Part shown: positions 44,566 through 53,720 of the stretch, in pieces
Numbering within the stretch: the stretch's first letter is position 1
Layout: every line of letters begins with the position of its first letter
Assembly: GCA_031291095.1 (NCBI GenBank)
Contig: JARLJR010000013.1
Coordinates: 119,501-183,500, forward strand
DNA: 64,000 bases
From: Legionella sp.
GTDB lineage: Bacteria > Pseudomonadota > Gammaproteobacteria > Legionellales > Legionellaceae
Direction: 5' to 3'
Program-made: the position numbers and the translations under genes
The notes under the pieces: model-generated
Database searches by the model: none
The model's input: the letters and a program-made list of their open reading frames with translations, nothing else
What the model was told of the DNA's origin: nothing

Positions 44566-46086
44566 ATGCCCATTATAATTAATCGCAAACTATTTAAAGA
44601 TAAATTGTCCGACAAAGTAGTTGGTGAAATGATTGAGGAAGTAAAAAAAATACCTGAACCTGAAATAAGTTCAGATGAGATGCTTTCATGTGATAAACAA
44701 GAGATTGGCTTATGTTTACAAAGAGAGTCCTTCTACCTCGATCAATTTTATGCTACTAGCGAGATAAAGTATCTAGGCTCAAAAAATGTAATAAGTTGTC
44801 TTGTGGCTTACATTCATAGTGAAACCGATCATTTAGTAATTCATTTTGATAATACGAATAATATTGATCTTACTGGTTTAATAAAACGATTCAATTCGAA
44901 ACAGGGTATTAAGGTAAGCTTGGTAGGCGGCATACCGAGTAAACAATCGGAGCAAACTTTAAATAATATTGTAAAAAATATTTTTGAAGCAGCAAATGCC
45001 TTAGCTATTAACATAGAAATAACGCACCAAAAAGTAATTGAGAATAATAAATTTAGTCCAGAGGATAAACCAGCCTTTATATTTAATAAAATTATTGAGA
45101 AGGCTGATATCACTTTTCGCCGGCTTTTTGACCGGCCTCTCGATGAACAATATATCTTAGGAAAAAAAGTTAGTGATTTGAGAAATAAATCAGTGGAATG
45201 TACTCCTAAGTTGCAATTAATGGCTGCTATGCTTTCTCAAGCCAAAGAAGCATTTGATACTGCAGATAAACATAAAATTTCTATGCTTGATGCTCTATTT
45301 AAAAAAGACATCAAGGATGAAAAAGAGTTCCTCGCTATTTTAGATTTAATGTTCAGCAGACAGGGTTTTGAGTTATTAGATTTAGGCTATCAGAAAAACG
45401 CTTTATATGGAGACTCTAAACTGCGTGATTTTGTTTTTGATATTAATACCGGAAAAATGTTTATTATTAGTTCTCAAACTAAAACACCCAATGAAGATAT
45501 TCGAGCAGTAAGTATCTATGATCGTCATCAAACAGCTTCTTACTTACTTTGTTATGATGGCAGTAAAGGCGCTTATTTTATCCCTGACTTAAGTGAAAAT
45601 TTTGTGAGGGGTTGCCAAAAAATAATGCCTCTATTACACTCTACTACGTTCCTAGACAAGAGCGCCATTTCAACACATTTTGAGATAGTATTGTCTATCC
45701 CTGAAACAAACAAGTTAATGAAATTCATAAGGTCTATGAGTGAAAAAAAACCTACGGTTAGTACTTTTTTTACTCCGTCTATAACAAGTACCGCACAAAC
45801 TTATCAACCTAATGAGGTTAGTAACCAAAATCTTCTTTTGATACAAGAACTAACTGGTATTCCTTTTAAAGGAAGGTTGCGTTATTACCCTGAATATACC
45901 GTTGATGCACTAGTCCAATGTGCTACTGAAAAAGAAGCTTTGAAAATTAAAGAAAATCTTGATGAGGTCTTTCTTAATTCTTTAGTTATAAAATATGAAA
46001 ATGAGTTTGCTGTATGTATCCCCGCGATTAATGTCGGCCATTATGCTCAAGAGATTTACGAGAAGAAAAAATATTTGGGAGTGTGA
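44566..46086 (+). CDS. Protein resembling eukaryotic N-terminal asparagine amidase (NTAN1), candidate effector
   Basis: A 506-residue protein. Residues ~68-155 match the layout of NTAN1, the enzyme that deamidates N-terminal Asn to Asp in the N-degron pathway. LGSKNVISCLVAYIH aligns with its LGS...TTCHIVVLRH block, placing Cys78 at the catalytic cysteine. VIHFDNTN aligns with its HCDG segment, and KVSLVGGIPSKQSEQ with VHLVGGFSDDRQ. After a ~110-residue insertion, residues ~290-325 (LRDFVFDINTGKMFI, then EDIRAVSIYD) match a later NTAN1 block (IAVNIKTAEIY and LRAART...ISIYD). The C-terminal ~180 residues are unrecognised. The comparison is from memory, without a search. A bacterial NTAN1-like protein among effector genes suggests interference with host protein turnover; inference. 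Confidence 0.65.
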   Translation: MPIIINRKLFKDKLSDKVVGEMIEEVKKIPEPEISSDEMLSCDKQEIGLCLQRESFYLDQFYATSEIKYLGSKNVISCLVAYIHSETDHLVIHFDNTNNIDLTGLIKRFNSKQGIKVSLVGGIPSKQSEQTLNNIVKNIFEAANALAINIEITHQKVIENNKFSPEDKPAFIFNKIIEKADITFRRLFDRPLDEQYILGKKVSDLRNKSVECTPKLQLMAAMLSQAKEAFDTADKHKISMLDALFKKDIKDEKEFLAILDLMFSRQGFELLDLGYQKNALYGDSKLRDFVFDINTGKMFIISSQTKTPNEDIRAVSIYDRHQTASYLLCYDGSKGAYFIPDLSENFVRGCQKIMPLLHSTTFLDKSAISTHFEIVLSIPETNKLMKFIRSMSEKKPTVSTFFTPSITSTAQTYQPNEVSNQNLLLIQELTGIPFKGRLRYYPEYTVDALVQCATEKEALKIKENLDEVFLNSLVIKYENEFAVCIPAINVGHYAQEIYEKKKYLGV

Positions 46087-46176
46087 TTGAGTGAGGCTAG
46101 GTTTATCAGCTCAGCCTACGTTTGCTGCTACTTCTTTGCATCCAGTGTTACAATGATCTAATCAAACTTTGCTTGG

Positions 46177-47418
46177 ATGTCCATGAAAAAAGTTACTTTG
46201 TTTTCTGCGTTTTTAGGAACATTGATTGAGGTCTATGATTTTACAGTGTTCCCTTTACTTATTCCGATATTATCGGAAGTATTTTTTCCTTCTCAGGAAA
46301 AAAGTACGGCTATTAATTTTACTATTTTGGCGTATATTGTCAGTTATGTAGTTAAACCTTTGGGAGCCATTGGCTTTGGCTATTTAATCGATCATTTCGG
46401 GCGGAAAAACGTATTACTGGTTTCAACCTTATTCATGACTCTAGCTACATCCGCAATTGGTTTGCTCCCTGCGCATATGATGGGTATGTATTATGGCGCA
46501 GGCCTTATCATTTGTAGAATAATTCAAGGATTATCCATTTCTGGAGAATATTCTTCGGCTATTATTATGGCAGTAGAGCAAGGGAAAAAATCACCTGCTT
46601 TTTCTGGAAGTTTCGCATTTGTTGGCGGTAGTGTCGGGCTGTTATTAGCTAACCTTAGTATTTTTATTCTTCTTTATTTGGTGCCCCATGAGCAAGTTAT
46701 TCAATATGCTTGGCGTATTCCATTTTTAATTGGTGCATTGAGTTGTGTTATTTTGCTCTTTATCAGGAACAAAATTGATAATTTTATCCCGGGTGAGGTT
46801 CAGGTAATCCCAGGTTTTAGCGATCTTATTAAAAATTATAAGAGGGAATTGTTAGGAGTATTTATCGTCACTAATTTATCTGCTTCTGCTTATTATATTA
46901 CCTTTATTTTTATGCCCACTTTTTTGTCCACTTCATTAAATTTATACTCTCATAAGCAATCGATTCTAATCACATTTATTGCCATTTTAACCTACTTGAC
47001 TGCTTTACCCTTTGCAGGGATTTTAGCGGATAAATTTGGTGTAATGAGGCAAATAAAGATTGCGTCATTACTTTATTTATCGTTTTCTTATATTGTTTTT
47101 GCTGTATTGCCAGGGCTTGATAGTACGTTTTGTATTGTTGCGTTAATTTTTTTCGCTCTCATTCAAGCATTACTCAATGCAGCACTGCCAGCCTTTATGG
47201 TCACTCAGTTCCGATTAAGCCAACGTGGTAGGGCGCTTGCTGTCTCTTATAATCTGAGTTTGACTCTATTTGGTGGCGTGATGCCTTCCTTAATTATAAC
47301 CTCTGAAAACCACTTAAACCCGGGCATTCCGATAAGCATTTGTGCTGTTTTATGTTTGCTCTTTATTTATTCTACTGGGAAAAAATATGGGAATTTACGC
47401 AGTGAACTTAGCTATTGA
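46177..47418 (+). CDS. MFS transporter, metabolite:H+ symporter (ProP-like) family
   Basis: A 413-residue inner-membrane protein with 12 hydrophobic segments. MHS-type signatures are present: the N-terminal GTLIEVYDFTVFPLL, the loop 2-3 motif GYLIDHFGRKNVL, and RIIQGLSISGEYSSAI (motif close to SxGGE). Such carriers import osmolytes or organic acids with protons. The substrate cannot be named. A second Met two codons downstream is an alternative start. It ends in a convergent hairpin shared with the next gene. Confidence 0.9.
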   Translation: MSMKKVTLFSAFLGTLIEVYDFTVFPLLIPILSEVFFPSQEKSTAINFTILAYIVSYVVKPLGAIGFGYLIDHFGRKNVLLVSTLFMTLATSAIGLLPAHMMGMYYGAGLIICRIIQGLSISGEYSSAIIMAVEQGKKSPAFSGSFAFVGGSVGLLLANLSIFILLYLVPHEQVIQYAWRIPFLIGALSCVILLFIRNKIDNFIPGEVQVIPGFSDLIKNYKRELLGVFIVTNLSASAYYITFIFMPTFLSTSLNLYSHKQSILITFIAILTYLTALPFAGILADKFGVMRQIKIASLLYLSFSYIVFAVLPGLDSTFCIVALIFFALIQALLNAALPAFMVTQFRLSQRGRALAVSYNLSLTLFGGVMPSLIITSENHLNPGIPISICAVLCLLFIYSTGKKYGNLRSELSY

Positions 47419-47429
47419 TGTGTCATCAT

Positions 47430-47462
47430 GTAGCCGTATTCCGCCGCGCTAATACGGGCTAC
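47430..47462. terminator. Bidirectional hairpin between convergent genes
   Basis: GTAGCCGTATT and AATACGGGCTAC arms (one-base bulge) surround a GC-rich loop, between the gene ends at 47418 and 47469. Same arm type as 38074-38113. Confidence 0.6.
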
Positions 47463-47468
47463 GTTCAC

Positions 47469-48533
47469 TTACCTTACAAATACTCTAGCCTCGGTAGGTT
47501 GAATTCCTATATCGATGAGATAGATCTGCAGCTCAGAGTTTGGTTTTCCAGGGGCTGATGGTGGGAAAAACCGATGTTCCAACGTGGCTAATTTAGTTAA
47601 ATTGGCGAGTGTATTATAAGCATTTGTATTTGGGGGATCTTGTTTTTCGATGTCTTGACAACGTTCCCAGAAGGTACTTAAAGATTCCTCTTCGTGTAAG
47701 GTGCTAAGATTTTTGCTAAAACGTGCTGTTCCTGCTTTGATAAATAGGTGGCGATCAGTGGTAGCGTCTAATAATAGAGAAGCCCAACGCTTAAATTCAG
47801 CTTCGTCCTGATAGGCATTATTTAAAAGAGACAAATCTTGATACCAAGAACTGATTCTTTGCATGTTTTCTTCATTTAGTAATCCTGCTGATTCTAGTTT
47901 CAGGAGTATCACGAATTGTGAGTGAGGAAAGGAACCTAATTTTTTCCATTCGCCTTGAGGAGCTAATTCTCCTGGCTTAATCAAACCATACTTATGTAAA
48001 AGCTCTACTAGATTGACGTTGTTATGAGCATATAACAATTCTTTGGGGAGCTCTTCTGGAGAGGACAACCAATAATTTAACCCGTTCCCTGTTATTAATC
48101 GTGCTTCTAATAACCATTTCAATAGCGGTGCATGTTCACTTAATATAGGAATAATGTGATTGTATTTGTTGTAGGTTAGAAAAAAGTCTTCTGGAGTAAG
48201 CGTGTATGCGCGAATGGCTTCATATCCAGCAATGACTTTATTGGTTGGAAATTTTTTTTTCCTTAATAACCAATCCACCAATTCTCTAGTAAGCATGTTA
48301 TGCTCAAACAGGGCATTTACCCCTGTCCAAACCCGAGGATCATTCGCTAGGTGTGCCCAGATGGAATCATAAAGTCGGCTAAGTTCATATAATTTTTCAA
48401 TCAAAGGTAATTTATCTGGATGTTGATTAAGAATAGAGTAAGCATATCCTTTATTCCAGATATAGGTTGTTGTTTGAGAGATTAAATACCACTTTCTGAA
48501 GCTAGTAATTGGGTGAAATAAAAAATTGAACAT
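47469..48533 (-). CDS. Unknown helical protein
   Basis: A 354-residue, mostly alpha-helical soluble protein. Segments of 35-45 residues recur with Trp/Leu-rich helices ending in short loops (LTRELVDWLLRKKKFP, HAPLLKWLLEARLITG, VNLVELLHKYGLIKPGEL), which suggests a degenerate ankyrin-like or other solenoid fold. No catalytic motif, signal peptide or membrane span. The start ATG lacks a strong ribosome-binding site. Function unknown; the neighbours are effector-like. Confidence 0.65.
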   Translation of the reverse strand: MFNFLFHPITSFRKWYLISQTTTYIWNKGYAYSILNQHPDKLPLIEKLYELSRLYDSIWAHLANDPRVWTGVNALFEHNMLTRELVDWLLRKKKFPTNKVIAGYEAIRAYTLTPEDFFLTYNKYNHIIPILSEHAPLLKWLLEARLITGNGLNYWLSSPEELPKELLYAHNNVNLVELLHKYGLIKPGELAPQGEWKKLGSFPHSQFVILLKLESAGLLNEENMQRISSWYQDLSLLNNAYQDEAEFKRWASLLLDATTDRHLFIKAGTARFSKNLSTLHEEESLSTFWERCQDIEKQDPPNTNAYNTLANLTKLATLEHRFFPPSAPGKPNSELQIYLIDIGIQPTEARVFVR

Positions 48534-48654
48534 GTCCGTATTCGAATAAGATCCCTGGCTACCACTATAACATGAGTTATTGTTATGATGAAATCAGTGG
48601 TTCTTTAGCCTTGATTATGCCGCGCTGCCGGTCATCAAGCTACTTTCAAATGAA

Positions 48655-50256
48655 TTAACGTGGTTGGGGCAGTGCTCGCTCATTACTTTCATCCATTGTA
48701 TTTTTTCTGTCCGTGCTATCACTAGGTGCAGCAGATGGTCTTTGAGGCTGCATTTTTTGCGCAAATACTCCTATTGACAGAGCAAGAGATACAGTGGCTA
48801 CTGTCGTTGTGATGACGGCTGCGGCTAAAGTTATTGGAATCAACGGTGGAAATGCTATTGCCAGTATGCCGACTGCTAATGCTCCAACGCTGATTGTAGC
48901 TAGTGCTTCCAGACACTTTAGTTGAAATGATTGGTTATGAGAAAATTGGGCATCAAAATCAATTTCATAATTTCTTCTAATTTCTTTTTGAATCGCATCA
49001 ATAATTTCGGGCTGTTTAATCCCATTACTATGCAACATGTTAACTAGATTAGATAACAGCTTTATTTTATATTCATAGCTCACATCGACTAATTCGTTAT
49101 TGTATTCATCAATGTTATTTCTAATTGCTATTGGCAATTCATCATATTTTAATTCGCCTTTTTTGAAGAGAGTTAAATAGTTAATATCTATCGTGTCAAG
49201 GGGTTTAGGAACAATACGGGCATTTCTCATTAAGTCTCGAGCTTGTTCATTGAGCGTTGTTATTTTGTCTTGAACTTTAACCATGTAAGCGCTATATAAG
49301 GAGGGATCTGTTACACCGAATTTTTCCAGTTCATTGGTGGAGCAAAAGGCGGTGATACCTCCTTGTTCGAGTAAGAAACGAGAATATCCGGAGCAATTAT
49401 GATATCTACTAAAAAACTTATAATAAGTTTCTTTGGCACCATGGTGGACGATGCTTTCTGGATTTTCAAATTTATGTATGCCATTTTCTATTCCTTTTAC
49501 ACTTAATCCAAATAAGTTTAAATGCTCAAGGTAATCATTATCGTTATCACCCAGTGTAAGTGAATTTCCCACTGGTAGAGTCCATTCTATAATAGGTAAT
49601 TTACCATATATATGGTCCTCATCTCCACTGCCTAAATCCATGCCCAGCCCTTTTTGAGCTCTTAGTAGATCTACAAAATCTAAAATGAGGTATTTTTTTT
49701 CAAGGGCCGTTTTATCTCTTTGTAGTTGTTCTATCAGTGGACATAAGGCTTCATGTGATTCAGCTTTTACTAATGAGCGAGCACGTTTTTCTGAGCCACT
49801 TGTTGTATCAACTCCTAATTGCTTTAATATGTTAATTTTATTGGGTAGGGGATCCTCATCATACCCATCTTCCAAATCTTCATCATCATCAAATACCTGA
49901 TGCACAAGCATTATTTGATACAGGGATTTTAATAGTTCTATCTGATTTTCACGAATATAAAGTGAACAATCCTCCCAAAAATCTTCGATAATTGAAGGGA
50001 CTTTTTGCTTTTTATTTTCAAACCACGTGTTAATCAGATCTTTAAGAATTTCTGGGGTGTGATTGGAGGTGCATCGTGACTCCGAATCACTATTGTGCGT
50101 AAGTGCGCGGAATTTGTCGTTATGAACTAACTTACTGTCTTCATCATACTCAGCAAAAAATTGATCATTTTCATAAGCATGATCGGTTTGCGAAATATTA
50201 AGAGCAATGTGATTTGCACTCCAATAATAGACTGTAATACTTTTTAAATAGCTCAT
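48655..50256 (-). CDS. Candidate permuted papain-fold (NlpC/P60-like) protein with C-terminal membrane segments
   Basis: I use ATG 50256 because a TTG at 50298 lies upstream of the probable -10 box. The ~533-residue protein opens with SITVYYWSANHIALNI, placing His16 in a strand. Much later comes HNCSGYSRFLLEQGG, with Cys288 at the start of a helix. A His-before-Cys order with an N-C-S/A-x-helix-G-G pattern is what circularly permuted NlpC/P60 (LRAT/YaeF-type) hydrolases show; the gene at 57791 has the same layout. An acidic stretch (FDDDEDLEDGYDEDP) lies near residue 120. Two hydrophobic segments (~435-480) precede a polar Pro/Ser-rich tail ending NERALPQPR. Effector role and catalytic assignment are inferred. 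Confidence 0.65.
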   Translation of the reverse strand: MSYLKSITVYYWSANHIALNISQTDHAYENDQFFAEYDEDSKLVHNDKFRALTHNSDSESRCTSNHTPEILKDLINTWFENKKQKVPSIIEDFWEDCSLYIRENQIELLKSLYQIMLVHQVFDDDEDLEDGYDEDPLPNKINILKQLGVDTTSGSEKRARSLVKAESHEALCPLIEQLQRDKTALEKKYLILDFVDLLRAQKGLGMDLGSGDEDHIYGKLPIIEWTLPVGNSLTLGDNDNDYLEHLNLFGLSVKGIENGIHKFENPESIVHHGAKETYYKFFSRYHNCSGYSRFLLEQGGITAFCSTNELEKFGVTDPSLYSAYMVKVQDKITTLNEQARDLMRNARIVPKPLDTIDINYLTLFKKGELKYDELPIAIRNNIDEYNNELVDVSYEYKIKLLSNLVNMLHSNGIKQPEIIDAIQKEIRRNYEIDFDAQFSHNQSFQLKCLEALATISVGALAVGILAIAFPPLIPITLAAAVITTTVATVSLALSIGVFAQKMQPQRPSAAPSDSTDRKNTMDESNERALPQPR

Positions 50257-50287
50257 GATAAAACAAGGTGTTTTCCTGGTGTTTGGT

Positions 50288-50309
50288 ATTGTACTCAATT
50301 AATATTAAG
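50288..50309 (-). promoter_or_regulatory. Promoter with PmrA-like CTTAAT element
   Basis: On the minus strand CTTAATATTAAT (50309-50298) precedes TACAAT (50293-50288). The first block resembles the cTTAATatT element reported for the Legionella response regulator PmrA, at a position overlapping the -35. AT-rich DNA makes chance matches likely. Confidence 0.35.
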
Positions 50310-50367
50310 GAAGTATGAACTAATTAGTGGCATGATGATTATAACGAGGGCGATAGTCTGAAACCGT

Positions 50368-52752
50368 CTACTTTTCAAGCCATTGGTTTATCGCATCTTT
50401 AGTTTCATCAATTACTTCGCATAACTGCTTATAAAGTGGTTCCAGAAATTTAGCCTGCCCCGCTTTATGGTACCGTTCGAGGTATTGGCAGGCATGGACT
50501 AATTTAACAGCACCACAATAAACTAAGCCTCCCTTCATTTGATGGGTAAGTTTTTCAATAGTTTTCCATTCTCCCGACACATAGGCCATTTTCAGTGCCT
50601 TAATATCATTAGGTAGTTCTTGTTCAATCATAAACTTTAACGTCTTATTGAGTAAGGCTGCATCGTTACCCACGCTAGCAAGTGCACTTTTCGTATCTAA
50701 TAATGGAAATGCATCCAGTTTAAATAATTCTTCTTCAGTCTCTGGCAAATCAAGACCAAGTTTTTTTGTATCTTTTGGGGAGGGGGATTTATCCGGTTGC
50801 TTCGTAAGATAAATCGATTTAATTTTTTCTAAAGTGTCTGGATTTAGTGGCTTGGTAAAGGCGTCATTCAATCCTGCTTTAATACATTGCTCTTTTATTT
50901 TATTTTCATCATGGCCGGTTAGCCCTATAACCGGGACTGGTGTTCTGTGAAGTTTTTTTTCATACGCTCTTATTTTTTCTGTTAAGTCCAAACCCGATAA
51001 CCCTGGAAGCCCTAGGTCTGTAATTATTAAATCAAATGGTTCTTTTTTGATTAGCTCAAGGGCGCCTTCTCCATCACTAGCACTGCGGTAACGAAAACCG
51101 GCTTGGCTAACCATATTTTCAAGGGTGATCAACGCGATGTGGTTGTCTTCGATAAGCAATAATTTGGGTGCATTTTCGGGCGTTTTATTTTTGGTCTCTG
51201 AAAGAGGGGAAGTAGTGTTTAACTTTTCTTTGTTATATTGCGGCGTTTGATTAGGAATACTCTTGCCTGTCTTTATCAAGAGGTCAAAATAAAACGTCGT
51301 CCCCAAACCGGGTTTGCTCGTTAATAGAATTTCTCCGCCTAATAAATTGGCATAAGAACTTGCAATGTGTAAACCCAGCCCATGCCCTCTATATAGTCCT
51401 TTGCGTGAGGGGGTGCCGCGGAAAAATTTATCAAATACTTTGTCTTGAAGCTCATAAGGAATGCCAATGCCTGTGTCAGCGACAGCAAAGTGAAGTAAAA
51501 CATGTGTTTTCATTTTCTTGATGAGTTTTACTTCAATTGTAATGTTGCCTACTTGAGTAAACTTAATTGCATTACCAATTAAATTTAATAAAATACGGCG
51601 TAGTTTCAGGTGATCGCTTATCAAACAAGGAGGCGTGTTTTCATCGATTTGAGTTTTTAGCTCAATTCCTTTTGTTATCGTAGAGGGACGTACAAGCTGT
51701 AAAATTTCTTGAATTACTTGATGTAGCTCAAAAGATTCTTCGTGTAACGTTGCTTCATTTACGCTTTCTGCTGAAACTGTATCCAAGATGACGTTCAACA
51801 TATTTAGAACTTGTTTGCCACTTTCACCTAGCCATTGAGCGTATTGTTTTTGGTTCGGATCGTCTACTTTGTCTTCCAGTAATTTAGACATTCCAACAAC
51901 ACCAGTTAGAGGTGTTCTAATATCATGACTCATATTGGCTAGAAATTCGGTTTTTAAACGATTTTGTAGCTCGAGCTCTTTATTTTGGCTAAATAATTGT
52001 TGCTCAAGCTCTTTTTGTTTCGAGATATCACGCACAGCGGCTAAAGCCAACATACCTTCCTCAGTTTCCAACGGACTTAAACTAATCGCGACAGGGAATT
52101 CATGTCCTTTTTTATGCTGCCCATATAACTCTTGGCCGGCACCCATGGGTCTTATTCGTGGCTTAGAAAAATAATTAGTACGATGACCGACATGATTGCC
52201 ATGAAAACGTTTAGGTATTAAGCATTCCACATATTGGCCAATTAGTTCATTGGGTTTGTACCCAAACAATTGTTCCGTACGATCATTCACTATGACAATT
52301 TTCCCTTCATTATTAATAACAACTAAACAGTCGGGGGTGGCTTCCAAAATGGTTTTAAATTTTGCGTCGGCTTTTTTACGGGGGGTGATGTCTCTTATGG
52401 CTGCAAGCGCAAAAATACCCTCATCTGTTTTTAATGGACTTAAGCTTATTTCTACAGGAAATTCAGTGCCATCTTTCTTTATGCCAAATAATTCTAAGTC
52501 TGCGCCCATCGAGCGCACCTTGTGCGTTACAAAATAATTATCGCGGTGATGTGTGTGTTTGTTGCGATATCGTTCAGGCATTAATAGTTCCACATTTTCG
52601 CCCAATAATTCAGAACGCGCATACCCAAATAAACTTTCAGTTTGGCTATTAACTAAAATAATACGGCCCTGATTATTAATAATAATTAAAGCATCTGGCA
52701 TTGATTCAATGATGCTGGAAAGATGAAGAAAATAAGATAATTGACTGTCCAT
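50368..52752 (-). CDS. Hybrid sensor histidine kinase: PAS-PAS-HisKA-HATPase-REC-Hpt
   Basis: ATG 52752 is preceded by AAGAGGAACT; the longer frame from 52788 adds 12 residues without support. The ~794-residue cytoplasmic protein has no membrane span. Two tandem PAS domains (each with a LVNSQTESLFGY- or IVNDRTEQLFGY-type core followed by a PAC motif FPVEISLSPL) are ~120 residues apart and look duplicated. HisKA carries SHDIRTPLTG (His276), HATPase carries NLIGNAIKFT and DTGIGIP, the receiver carries DLIITDLGLPG (Asp579), and the C-terminal Hpt carries THQMKGG (His737). This is a complete phosphorelay. The stimulus is unknown; PAS suggests an intracellular redox or ligand signal. No cognate response-regulator gene is adjacent. 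Confidence 0.92.
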   Translation of the reverse strand: MDSQLSYFLHLSSIIESMPDALIIINNQGRIILVNSQTESLFGYARSELLGENVELLMPERYRNKHTHHRDNYFVTHKVRSMGADLELFGIKKDGTEFPVEISLSPLKTDEGIFALAAIRDITPRKKADAKFKTILEATPDCLVVINNEGKIVIVNDRTEQLFGYKPNELIGQYVECLIPKRFHGNHVGHRTNYFSKPRIRPMGAGQELYGQHKKGHEFPVAISLSPLETEEGMLALAAVRDISKQKELEQQLFSQNKELELQNRLKTEFLANMSHDIRTPLTGVVGMSKLLEDKVDDPNQKQYAQWLGESGKQVLNMLNVILDTVSAESVNEATLHEESFELHQVIQEILQLVRPSTITKGIELKTQIDENTPPCLISDHLKLRRILLNLIGNAIKFTQVGNITIEVKLIKKMKTHVLLHFAVADTGIGIPYELQDKVFDKFFRGTPSRKGLYRGHGLGLHIASSYANLLGGEILLTSKPGLGTTFYFDLLIKTGKSIPNQTPQYNKEKLNTTSPLSETKNKTPENAPKLLLIEDNHIALITLENMVSQAGFRYRSASDGEGALELIKKEPFDLIITDLGLPGLSGLDLTEKIRAYEKKLHRTPVPVIGLTGHDENKIKEQCIKAGLNDAFTKPLNPDTLEKIKSIYLTKQPDKSPSPKDTKKLGLDLPETEEELFKLDAFPLLDTKSALASVGNDAALLNKTLKFMIEQELPNDIKALKMAYVSGEWKTIEKLTHQMKGGLVYCGAVKLVHACQYLERYHKAGQAKFLEPLYKQLCEVIDETKDAINQWLEK

Positions 52753-52944
52753 AGTTCCTCTTGTTGACCTGTTTTTCACTTTGAACAAGTTCGCTTACGA
52801 CCGATGAATTACAAATGAATAAATTAGAGTCATTTGGAAAGTATAGGATAGATACTTAAAAATTTAAATTTGCCTACCGCTATGAAAGAAATAGCCTGGG
52901 GCTCTTGAACGACGTGTCTCTTTTGTTTGTGGATGAATATTTGT

Positions 52945-53433
52945 TCAAAAATGCCCAGGGACTGGTACTATGATTTGTAATTCTGGTGATGCCCAATAAA
53001 TGGCCTTATTGTTTCCTAATAGTTTATAGGGCAAAAATATTATTTTTTGATAATCTAATCCCCAGAATTCACCACAATAATCCTCCTCATTGTCACTAAT
53101 CGAAGTGATGTATATTGGCTTTCCTTCGTGATCTTTAAATTGAGCACAATACTCCTTATTTTTTCCAGGAGGAACTGTAAAGGGAGAATGTTGAAGTTGA
53201 ATTTTTCCGTCAGCACTCATGACAAATAGACTTCGAGATAAAGCCGAATAGGCATCATAACTCAATTCTGCGATGAGAGGGGAGAATACCAGTATTAACG
53301 CTAAAACACTTAATCTTAAGCCAAGATGCAAAGCGGATGTTTTATTGACAATAGATGAGAGAACAAACCATGTAAATGGGAACATTAATAGAATGATAAT
53401 TATTCCCATTATTTCTTCTACTGCATGCCGCAT
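52945..53433 (-). CDS. Small membrane-anchored protein of unknown function
   Basis: A 162-residue protein with two N-terminal hydrophobic helices (IIIILLMFPFTWFVLSSIV and LRLSVLALILVFSPLIAEL) and a ~95-residue soluble C-terminal part, probably periplasmic, with several Cys and aromatic residues (EYCAQFKDHEGKPIYITS). A Met at codon 9 is an alternative start. No family recognised; it stands alone. Confidence 0.6.
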   Translation of the reverse strand: MRHAVEEIMGIIIILLMFPFTWFVLSSIVNKTSALHLGLRLSVLALILVFSPLIAELSYDAYSALSRSLFVMSADGKIQLQHSPFTVPPGKNKEYCAQFKDHEGKPIYITSISDNEEDYCGEFWGLDYQKIIFLPYKLLGNNKAIYWASPELQIIVPVPGHF

Positions 53434-53720
53434 TTGATTTTTAATCCTCTATGCAAATCGAATTTGTTGTCCCAATTGGTGTGGAATTTATCATAATTTA
53501 ATCGTGTTGACGAAGTTACTGCTTACGCTTTCTTAATCTTAATGAACGGATGGCGCAATTTAATTACCCGGCTATCATTATTGTTTCCAACAGGAGCTTT
53601 TACGAGCCAGCTTTTAGAGTAATCCTGACATTTTTTTAAGAAGAAATTCCTTTTTATATCATGCAAGTAGGAGTAATATAAATTTTTTAGGGCGCATTGG
53701 ATATTCACTGAGGCAAGATA

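Noticed and set aside
53523-53708. 61-codon minus-strand ORF upstream of the hydrolase
   Set aside because: It occupies the probable promoter region of the hydrolase, with no ribosome-binding site or recognisable sequence.
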